From the NCBI GenBank assembly GCA_030267565.1, contig BRXU01000035.1:62001-126000 (forward strand): DNA of 64,000 bases, in the 5' to 3' direction. Of the stretch, positions 38,601-47,600 are shown one piece after another. Under the pieces are notes generated by a model that had not been told where the DNA came from, searched no databases, and worked only from the letters and a program-made list of their open reading frames with translations. The position numbers and the translations under genes were made by a program. The stretch comes from Pleodorina starrii (Eukaryota; Chlorophyta; Chlorophyceae; Chlamydomonadales; Volvocaceae). Positions within the stretch are counted from its first letter, which is position 1; each line of letters begins with the position of its first letter.

Positions 38601-39245
38601 GCAGCGGCTACGGCCTATCCGAGGACAACCCGCTCTCCCACCTCTCCCACGCTCACTCCTCTCCTCCTTCCCCTCCTCCTCCTGCTCCTCCTTCTCCTCC
38701 TGCCCCTGCTCCTTCCCTCCATCCCCGCAGGCAGTGGAATCCGACCTGCCCTCCCTGGGCGCCACCGACTGCGCCCACCTGTGTGTGTCGCTGGTGCGAC
38801 TGGGCTGTGTGCCCGGGGATGGCTGGCTGGACAGGTTCGGACTGCAGGTGGGTGGGGGTGGTGGGGGTGGGCGGGATGGGGGAAGGGCTGGGCCCGGGGG
38901 TTAAGAAAGAAGCGGGCTGCAGCGGGCTGGGCCCCGGGTGGCCGGGGGCTGGGGCTGGCACTGCACTGCACTGCAACAACCCCCCCTTTCCCCCTTCCTC
39001 CCTCCCTCCCTCCCTCCCTCCCTCCCTCCCTCCCTCAGGTGGCGCTGACTCGCGCGCTGACGGAGAAGACGGAGCACTCGCTGCTGATCCGGGCTTGGCT
39101 GGGGCTGAGGCAGCTACGGGACCACCAACACCACCAGCAGCGCCAGCAGCAGCAGCAGCAGGAACAGGAACAGCAGGAGCAGCAGGAACAGCAACAATTG
39201 CAGCAGCGGGAGCAGGAACTGAGGAAGCAGGTGCGGGAACAGTAA
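29634..39245 (+). CDS. Giant octotricopeptide-repeat (OPR)-like protein, probably organelle RNA factor
   Basis: Ten exons join in phase: 29634-31802, 32011-32142, 32396-33184, 33579-34193, 34467-35439, 35883-35988, 36380-37328, 37638-38381, 38731-38847 and 39039-39245; about 2,266 residues. Scattered helical repeats carry the OPR-type pattern of a Leu/Ala-rich helix with an (L/V)W(A/S)xxxL core: LCNAVYALGLA, LSSLLYGAGLLRLQ, VVANVLWALQRFAAPPP, MLVTVVWSVGRLR, VGCMWALAKLQYWP, LAQLVWSLAALQGLNP and LCVSLVRLGCVPGDGWL. Exon 9 encodes exactly 39 residues, about one repeat. Between repeats lie long Ala, Gly, Pro and Gln tracts, some from CAG/GCG codon runs. OPR proteins in Chlamydomonas are mostly chloroplast or mitochondrial factors for stability or translation of single transcripts, so an organelle RNA role is inferred. 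The start is not secure: the ATG at 29634 is the first in frame, but upstream exons or a later start are possible and the transit peptide is unproven. No C-terminal RAP domain is seen; the protein ends in a Gln/Glu-rich coiled-coil-like tail. Confidence 0.75.
34420..34444. repeat. Interstitial telomere-like (CCCTAAAA) repeats in an intron
   Basis: About three units of CCCTAAAA occur 20-45 bp before the splice acceptor at 34466. The Chlamydomonas-type telomere is TTTTAGGG, so the units match its complement. Confidence 0.6.
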
Positions 39246-41436
39246 AAGGAGCAACAACAGCAACGGAAGCAGGGGTGCCACTAGCAGCAGCTCGATCTAC
39301 AGCAACAACAACCGGAGTGGCAGCAGCGGCTTCAGGTGCCTACGAGGGGCTGTGGCGGCCTGTGGGGGGCGAGGGGGGGGGGTGGCGGATGAGCGGGCCG
39401 GCTGTTGTCACCGCTGCTGTTGTTGCTATCGCTGCTGTTGTTGTTCCTGTGCTGCGAAGAGGAGGAAGAAGGTTGCGGTGCCAATGTGCCCGGGAGGTTG
39501 CTCGGGAAGTTGCTCGGTACCCTGCGCCACGTGGTTGGTGGGAGGTTGCGGGGAGGCGGGCGGAGAGGCGGGTGGTGCCGCAACCGGGTTGCGGAGCAGG
39601 CCGTCGGGAACGACGTCGAGGTTCGGTCCGGGCGGCAGATGGGGCGTTTTGGCTACCGTAGCGCCCTGCAGCCGCCGTATTTTAAATTTTTGCATCATCA
39701 GGTCATCGTGCCATGTTGCCATCCCAGATCCCACCGCTGCCGCCAGCGGCTGCCCCCCCCCTCCCGCCCGCCCCCTTGCATATAAAGGAGCACATCACTC
39801 CCTGACACTGACACTCCCCCTCCCTTCCGCGGGCCTCTCTGCCACGATAATGCGGTGCCACCACGCCTCAAAAGGGAGGGGAGGCAGCGCACTGTCGAGA
39901 CGCCGTGTGTACGGCTGCCCAGGCCTCGCCCACCTGGCCCACCACCCGCCCGTCCCCTTTCGCTGCCGTACTGACTCTGGGCCAGCCCTCCTGGACCTTT
40001 TTGTTTCAGCGAGGAAAACCGGAGAAAGCCCCCAAAGGCCGCATCGTCGCAAACCTCTTGATGTCGTTGTACCAAAACAGGGCGGCGGTTCGATCGGCGC
40101 TTTTACATCTCGGCCAGGCCAGGCCAGGCCTGACCAGGCCAACTCGTCATGCAATCGCGTGGAGCGTGGGGCCATGCGTGCGGGTGCGGGATTGGAGGGT
40201 GCGTTCGTGAGTGCGTGCATGGGTGGGTGCGCAATTGCCCTGGGGCACCCGCAGGACCATAAAAAGGTCGGCACGTGTCGTGACGTTCACGTGGGGTGAT
40301 GAGGAGGTAAAGGCGGGTTTCGGAGCAGCTGCTGCAGAACCCGGCACGACGGCGGTCTGAGGCCTGGCGCCTGTGCTGTGACCGAATGCCTGAGAGCAGC
40401 GTTGCTCAATCGCGCCCACGGCGACTGCTAGGATCGCGGGGCGCGCCATGCCGGGAAACATCGCAGACCTGGGATGCAGCTGAACGAAATCGTAATTATT
40501 TACAGAGGAGCTGGAAAACAGCTACATAGAGTTAGCGCGATCGCACGACTCTGTGGGCCTAATGTGAAGGAAGACTGGGATGCAGACCTGGGAACGAAGG
40601 CTGGCGCACCGCGGAAGATGTCGCCGGACGTCATTGCGGGCGCGAAAAAAACAGAAGACTTTAAGTTGGCACATAAACATAAGATGCTTAATCTCGTGAC
40701 AGACCTTTGGTGAGGTTTGATGCAGGGTCGGAAGAACAAAACGTGACGAGCCGTTCGGTTCCCTATGAACTTACAACGCGCAGAAAATAACAGAATACCG
40801 CAACATGACGACACGAGCTAAAATTGCATTGCCGCTGCCATTCCAGAAATGCAATTAATGCAATTAGTCACACACGCACACGAAGGGCGGGCGGCGCACG
40901 GGCAATGCACCCACCTTCAACACGACTTCCTGCAGTTGATTTACTAGGTACAGCCTAGTCATGCTTATCAACTAAATGCTTATTGCCGCTTATTAAGGGG
41001 AACGGTGGTTTCAGCGGCGGTCAGCGGCGATAGCGTTCGGTCCTCGCTGCGGTCATTTTCCCTTGATAGCATTGATGCAGATGACAAAGGCTACTTTACA
41101 ATCCCACACGGTCTCAGCCATGCGCAAAAGCCGGTGGATTGTATCTGGGTTGCTTCTCACAGGTGCGTAACTGGCTAGGGACTCGCGTGCAGCTCAACCA
41201 TTCTTCGGTCGGTGTAAAGGCAGTTATCTACGTACATGGCTTTCTGAAATCTCCACCTCTTCGGATTATTCCAGATGCCCTTCCGGTCTTGGGGTGAACC
41301 TCGCCAGGCGCCGCGACTGTAACAGAGCGCGCGGCTGTAATCTCTGTAATCTCTGTAATCGATGTATGACCTCTAGGCTTTATCTGGCCTCCAGTGCGTG
41401 CGGCCAAAAAGCGCTAGCTGCAACCATGAACGCAAT
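39246..41436. other. Intergenic, no supportable gene
   Basis: The first part is the 3' flank of the OPR gene and continues its CAA/GCA-rich sequence to about 39350. The stretch at 40450-41400 is less GC-rich. An open frame at 40474-40713 (79 codons, plus) has no recognised motif and is not called. Three near-tandem copies of CTGTAATCT are at about 41334-41360, shortly before the pherophorin-like gene. Confidence 0.4.
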
Positions 41437-42123
41437 ATGTCACCAACAAAGCTCCCATACAGACCACCGGATCCCGCCCTCGCGCCCTCGCGCCCTCTCC
41501 CCGCAGTGCTGCTACTTGCCGCGGGGTTGCCCCCGGCCACGGCAGCGGCCTCACCCACCGTCAAGAAGTCCTATCCCCGCTCGCCGCCGCCCGCGAGGAA
41601 CATCAGGCTCCCCAAACCGCCGCCGCCGGCCCCGCTCTCCCCGCCGCCGGCCGCCTCTGGTCGCTGCCTCTTCTGCGCCAACATCACTGTCTTGCGCCCA
41701 TATAATGCAGAAATGAAAGCACAGGCCTGTTCCCTCCTCGCCGACCGCATGATCTCGGACCTCAGGGACCTGTACACGCCCGTGGGCGGCAAGCTGGGTG
41801 CATTCACAACCACCAACGTCTCCAACTGTCAGATCGTCCGGGTCTGTGGCTCGGTGCGCCGCGCAGCGCTTGCGTCGGTGCCGCAATCCGCCCTCGACTC
41901 GCGGGTGTACGGCTGGGCTCAGGCGGGGTCGGGTCAGATTCGGACGTCCTGCGTGCCGCAGTTGAGTGTGGTGGCTCAGATTGGCAGCAGCGTTAGCGGC
42001 GGCAGGTCGTCGGCGGCCTCCGCCTCCGCCTGCATGACCAGCCAACGGAGCTACACTCTGTTCTGTGATGCATGGCCTAGCTGGAAGCCACCACCGCCGC
42101 GCCCACCTCCCGTGGCGCAGTGA
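41437..42123 (+). CDS. One-domain pherophorin-like secreted protein
   Basis: This single frame of 228 codons starts at the ATG at 41437, chosen because it leads into a hydrophobic signal-like segment (LPAVLLLAAGLPPATAAA) after about 20 residues. A Pro-rich stretch (SPPPARN...PPPPAPLSPPP) follows, then a Cys-containing domain: CLFCANITV, QACSLLADRMISDL, NCQIVRVCGSV, a Trp-containing segment and two more Cys. It ends in a short PPPPRPPPVAQ tail. The order CxxC, C..L, VRVCG, W, C matches each of the four domains of the protein at 60-62.9 kb. Signal peptide, Pro-rich hydroxyproline-type linker and Cys domain are the plan of volvocine pherophorins and related wall glycoproteins, so an extracellular-matrix role is inferred. 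The exact family is not certain. CCCCGCAG within the signal region could be a splice acceptor, giving a different N-terminus. Confidence 0.6.
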   Translation: MSPTKLPYRPPDPALAPSRPLPAVLLLAAGLPPATAAASPTVKKSYPRSPPPARNIRLPKPPPPAPLSPPPAASGRCLFCANITVLRPYNAEMKAQACSLLADRMISDLRDLYTPVGGKLGAFTTTNVSNCQIVRVCGSVRRAALASVPQSALDSRVYGWAQAGSGQIRTSCVPQLSVVAQIGSSVSGGRSSAASASACMTSQRSYTLFCDAWPSWKPPPPRPPPVAQ

Positions 42124-43240
42124 CCCCATGAGGGAAAATGGAAAACTGCGTGGTAATAAACGTGAAATGCGGAGGAATATATATGCGAAGCTGGCCCCAC
42201 AGCCGGCGCAGTGATGGAGGGGGGGGGACTCCCAGGGCTGGAAGCAGGCCCCCGCCGCCCCCGCCTCCGCGGCGTGATGTATGCATGAATGAATTGGTGT
42301 ATGGTCGACCCAGAGGATTGATCGCCGGTAACATGATGGGTGGAAGAATGCAGAACTGGAAGCCGCCGCGTGGTTCATCGACTGATAAGGTGGCCGCGCG
42401 GGGGGTGTTGTGGTCCTCGATCGGCGCGGCGGCGAAGGAAGCGAATAGAACACGCGGGCTGAGCGGGTGTTATCAGGTGTGATAACACACATACAGCAAT
42501 GAGTGCTGTCTGTGTGGGGCTCGTTATATGTTGAGATGGAGTGAGTATGAATCAATTCAAGTGGCCCCCCACCCACAGCTATGTGGGTGGCTTGAGGCAC
42601 GGCGGTTGGTTGAAACGTTCGGATGTTGCGCTCGTTTAGGACTGACGTTGGGTGTGTGTGTGTGTGTGTGAGTGGTGTGTGAGAGAGTGTGTGGTGTGTG
42701 AGAGTGGGATGTGAGAGTGGGGTGTGTGTGTGTGTGTGTGCTCTCGGGGCCAAACCTCTGAACCGACTTTCGCAAAAGCTCGCGCCACCTGTCAAACACT
42801 GCACTGCTCTTACTGTGTGTTATCGTTGCATCTCGAGGCCCGGCGGATAGCAGTAGGTAGCGGGCTTGGTGCCTCTATATGACAGTTCCGTGTAAGCGGT
42901 TGGTGGGGTCGGGACCGCATTTCGAGGGCCAACGTGGAGCAGCGTTTGTGATGTACGATAATTAAGCGATTGAAGGACGAGCGACCGAGCGAGCTAGGCG
43001 GGGAACGAGGTGGAGCACATGGCAGGCACCAGCACCAGCCGCAGCGCGCGGCCTCCACCCGCCACCTTACCCACGTCTTGCAACGATACAACCTGCGCCG
43101 CATCTGAAGCCGACAGGTCCGCGGATCGTCCAAGGGTCATTATGACTAGACTAGACAGTGGGACTGACTCCCAAGGCCGGGGCAGGGGCATGCCGGTTCT
43201 GAGGTGACGGCGAAGACGACGGTAATGACGGCGTGAACAT
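42124..43240. other. Intergenic with GT-rich low complexity
   Basis: Downstream of the pherophorin-like gene there are only short open frames. A (GT)n-rich tract with GAGAGTGTGTGG variants spans about 42646-42745. No gene is supported. Confidence 0.4.
42646..42745. repeat. GT-rich microsatellite
   Basis: Alternating GT runs interrupted by GA and GG steps over about 100 bp. Simple-sequence DNA. Confidence 0.7.
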
Positions 43241-43480
43241 TCCCTCGCCCCTGCTTCTGGCGCGGCCTACCCCATCCAGCCACCTCACCGTATACACACT
43301 ACACGCTGTCGTACACAACCCCGTCGAGCCCCTGAAGAAAAATAGAGAGTGGTACGCCCGGTGAGGTTCGAACTCACGCAGCTTTCGCTATGGGAAAGCT
43401 CTTTTCTCAAAGCTTGAGACCCACCCGTTAGACCACTCCGGCACAGGCGCAAACCCAGATAACAGGGAAGCAAGGAGATG
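43241..43480 (-). repeat. Inverted duplication containing the tRNA-Leu gene, copy 1
   Basis: About 240 bp is shared with 45737-45979 in opposite orientation. Similarity starts about 30 bp upstream of the tRNA (CTCCTTGCTTCCCTGTT) and runs about 110 bp past it through GGGGCTCGACGGGGT and GGTGGCTGGATGGGGTAGG. The shared part extends well beyond the tRNA, so this is a segmental duplication or a tRNA-derived SINE rather than two independent tRNA genes. Confidence 0.75.
43354..43450 (-). tRNA. tRNA-Leu (anticodon CAA), intron-containing
   Basis: Read on the minus strand, GCGCCTG pairs with CGGGCGT as a 7-bp acceptor stem with G-U pairs at each end. A D arm (CCGGAGTGGTCTAACGG) and GTCTCAAG with anticodon CAA follow. 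A short insert sits just 3' of the anticodon, as in eukaryotic tRNA-Leu(CAA) introns. A class II variable arm (AGC-GAAA-GCT) and a T arm (GTGAG-TTCGAAC-CTCAC) complete it. A run of T residues follows the 3' end, as expected for RNA polymerase III termination. Confidence 0.85.
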
Positions 43481-43961
43481 CCCAACATCACAACCAAAGT
43501 GTCCAAGACTCATAATCACGGGACTAGACAGTGGGATGACGCCCAAGACCGGGGCAGGGGCGTGCCGCAGAACGATGGATACGACGGTGATGAATGGCGA
43601 GAACATTCCCTCGCTCCTGGAAGAAGCAAGCAAGAAAGAACCCGGCGGCCTCGGCCGGCCTTTTGCTGATTGAACTTGTACGTGTCTAATAAAGCGGCTT
43701 GCCAGGTTTGCGGGGAGCGAGGACTGCACTCCTCTCCGGTTTTGTCATTTCGGGAATGACGGACCACGTCACGACGGTCACGACAGCCGCAGCGCCCATG
43801 GCGTCGGGCCCGAAACGTCAACTGCAACCACGATACCCTTTCGAAACCTGCATGCGCACTTCGCAAACAAACGTTTTCATCAAACTTTTCGACACCTAGC
43901 TGACCCAAAAGGGAACTCAAACTCTTATCGCATCGCACATCCAGTCCCCCTTCCGGCGGAC

Positions 43962-44434
43962 ATGGGCAACGGCGTCCTCAGCAAGCCACTATCCATTCAG
44001 CTGCAGCAACAGGAGGCGGCGGGGCCGCTCGCGGCTGCTGCAGGAAGGCGCTCCTCGGGCGCTGCTGCGTCATCAACGGAAGCTTCTGCTGCTGCCGGCG
44101 GCCGCGACATCAACCCGGCCGCGGCAGCCGCAACCTCACTTCCAGAAACGGAACTAGCAGGAGAAGAAGAAGATCTGCAAACAGATCAGGGCCTGTTTAC
44201 CGAGCAGCAGGCCGAGGAGGGCGCGGGCGCGGGCTTCGAGGACCTTGAAACGACGACCTCAGAACGCAAACCGGAGTCCGGAAGCTTCGCCGCGCGAAGA
44301 GACGAGATGAATCTGGAAGGAAGGACGACGGGTCAGGACCTTTCGCCGCGCGGGCCGGACGCGGCTGCCGCGGGCGGCGACGCGAACGTGTCGACCGCGG
44401 CCGCGGCCACCGACCCGCGGGTCACTAGCGATCG

Positions 44435-44472
<38 letters not shown>

Positions 44473-44590
44473 TCGACGACGACGCGGTGCAGCAGCAACC
44501 CGTGCCGCTCGATGAGTCTGCTCTACGAAGGCACTTGCAGCAACAGCAGCAAGAAGAGGAGGAGCAGCAACTGCAGCTGCAGCAGCAAGG

Positions 44591-44621
<31 letters not shown>

Positions 44622-47600
44622 CAGCAGGAGCGCGCGGATGAGGTGCAAGGCGGGCCGGCGGCTCCAGCAACGCCACCGGCGCAAGAGGGAGACGAAGAGG
44701 AGGAGTCGGCGGCGGGCGAGGAGGAGGACCAGCCGCTCGGCTATTTCCAGACCATGCCTGCCGCCGCCGCAGCTGCCAAGAACCATGCCGGCGGCGGCGC
44801 CTCGGCGCTCTCCAGCGGCGCCGAAGGCGCCGGCGCCCCTTGGTCTGTGCAGTCTGACTTCGGCTCCACCGCCCAAAACGCTGAACTGCTGGACCTGTAC
44901 AGCGCGAGCGTGTACGGCGGCGGAAGCGTGTTTAGCGAGTACGGCGGCAGTGGCGGCGGCGCCGCCGCGCCCGCCGCCCCCGGCAGCAGCGTCGGCCTTC
45001 CGGCGGTGGGTTCGGAGCTCGTGGGGACACTGGAGGAGGAGGGCGACTGCGAGGAGGGCGAGGAGGGGCACGGGGGCGGAGACCAGGCGGCGGCGGGTGC
45101 GGAGGCGGCGGAGGCCGATGCGCCGCCGGCGGCGGACTCGCCCACTGCCGCCGGCGGCGGCAACCCTTTCAACATCCCCGACCAGCTGCGTCTAGCACGG
45201 GAGCACGCCGCGCGGCTGCAGCAGGCGCGCGCGGCGGCCGCCGCCGCCGCAGGCAACGGCGGCGGCGACGGCGCCGCCGGCGCCGCCGGCGCCGCCGGCA
45301 GCGGACGGCGCAGCGCATCCGAGGCGCGTGCCCTGCTGGACCCGCCCACTCAGGAGCTGTCGGCGGAGCAGCTGGAGGCGATGAGGCCGCTGCCGGCGGC
45401 GGCGGCGGCGGCGGCGCCGCCAGCGCCAGTAGTGCCGCTGTCGCCGTCGGTGGCTGCTGGTAGCCACGTGGCCGTCCCTGGGATGGAGGAGAGAGCGAGC
45501 GAGGAGGAGGTACGGATTTTGGGCGATTGGGGGATCTATCGGGGCGGGGCAATAGGCTTGGAAGAGCCGTGAACGGACGACTGGTGCGGGATGCGAACGA
45601 ACCATGCGATTTATCGTTACGTGGCCTGCCTCCTGTCTCCTTGTCCGACCGCCATCCATGATGGATGCACCGCAGCGCGCGTCCCACTGTCTAGTCTAGT
45701 CATCATGTGTTATGTACAATTTGATTTTTCATTTGCATCTCCTTGCTTCCCTGTTCTCGGAGTTTGCGCCTGTGCCGGAGTGGTCTAACGGGTGGGTCTC
45801 AAGCTTTGAGAAAAGAGATTTCCCATAGCGAAAGCTGCGTGAGTTCGAACCTCACCGGGCGTATCACTCTTACCTTTTCTTCAGGGGCTCGACGGGGTGG
45901 TGTACGACATTGTGTAGGTGTAGACGAAAAGGTGGCTGGATGGGGTAGGCCGCGTCAGAAGATTAAGCAGGGGCGAGGGTTAGTTGTCCGGGTGACCTCT
46001 ACCGTATCAGCAGCAGATGCATTAGATGCTTCGTTTCCTTCCTTCTTCGGCTGCTGCGTCGATTGGAACCGCCCCTCGCCTGCTGGAACATCGATCTCCA
46101 CACGCACGTGCCTTTTGACGGAGGATGCTGCTCCGATGTCGTCCCGAACGCTGCAGCTCAGGATTGGGCAATTAACCATCCATCCATCCATCCATCCATC
46201 CATCCATCCATCCATCGGTCCTGCGCGTCCTCTTCCGTGACCTCCTTCCGTGCACCTCCCCCTCGGGGCCCAGGGCTCCGTTGACCTCGAGCCCGCCTCG
46301 GATCATTTCGCCTTGATTTGGGTGTCGGTTTCACCAAAATCCACTAAAACCCGAAAACCGCTAAAACCGCTAAAACCCAAAAACCGCTAAAACCCAAAAA
46401 ACCGCTAAAACCCTAAAACCTCAGGTCAAGGAGCTGGTGGAGGCGCTGAGGCGGCACTCCGAGGGACATCCCCCTGGGGGCGGAGGAGGAGGAGCAGCAG
46501 GGGGAGATGCCGGTAGTTTGGTGGAGTCTGGCGCCGCCGCGGCGGCGGCTGCGGGAGCGGCGCCCCAGTCGGGTCAGTGATGACAGATATAGACTGGACG
46601 ATCTCCGACCTGCGACCCACATTGTGTTCAACTGTCCATTCGACCCACATTTGAAAACCGCGGACCCACATTTGAAAACCCTAAGGATTGAGAGGCATTG
46701 AATGAACCCATGTTCGCGTTACAGATGAGGTGCTGGAGGCGGCGCTCGAGGCGGTCCGAGACGACGAGCAGCGCTACCAGCACGAGCGTTGTGAGGCGGC
46801 GGCGGCGGCGGCGGCGGAGGCGACGGCGACGCTGCCAGGCATGGCGGAACGCGCGACGGAGGAGGAGGTGAGGTCGCGCGCGTGGGGCGTGGTGCAGCGC
46901 GGCGCGGCGCGGCACGGCGTGGCAGGCGTGGGTCAGGTGCTGCGCTCTTTTGCGTGTGTGGCGCGGTTCCGGAGCGGCGGACGTGGGCTGGGGACGAAGA
47001 ACGAAGAAGAGGGAACCTATCTATGTGAGAGCGCTCTGCAGCGGTAGTACGACAACCGGATGACTTCCGTTGGGTCCAGGGATGACTTCCGGGACTTTAA
47101 GTTTCCGTTGGGTCCCGGCTGGAGCAGATTGAGAACGGAGCAACGGACACCCAAGACCGTGCAGCAGCCAGCAGGGCTGTCCATTCCGAACTACAGCCGC
47201 CATCTTCAGCGCAACGCAACTTAACTAACGGGCATCCAGCAATCCGCACCTCTCCGCCGTGTATCGGTCCGCCGCCATCTGTATGCCGTACCATCTGTAT
47301 GTCGTACCATCTGCCGTACCTTCAGGTCCAGCAGCTGGACGAGGCGGTGGCGCTTGTACGGCAGGCATCTTCCGGCAGCGCCGCAGCTGGCGAGGGCCTC
47401 GGCGGTGGCGGCGGCGGCATCGAGGCGGCCCACCGGGCACCTTTATCTGGTAATAAGTCGGTGGATGGGCCATTACTGAGGATTGATGGGATTGGTGGAG
47501 AACTGGAGATGGCTGGCCTTGAATTGGACTTATTGGGCTCTGAGTGTCCCCTCTGCCCCCGAACCTCGGAATGTCCCTCCCTATCTGATGCTCGCCGTCT

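Larger units (their letters stand above)
43125..43620. repeat. Direct repeat pair around tRNA-Leu copy 1
   Basis: About 120 bp beginning GTCCAAG and containing GACTAGACAGTGGGA(C/T)GA and GAACATTCCCTCGC occurs at about 43129-43250 and again at about 43500-43620. A fragment of it (GTCCCACTGTCTAGTCTAGTC) also lies near 45683, beside the other tRNA copy. The tRNA unit is thus embedded in a larger repeated family. Confidence 0.65.

Noticed and set aside
40474..40713. 79-codon plus-strand open frame
   Set aside because: No homologous motif, no splice partners, and short enough to be chance in the less GC-rich interval.
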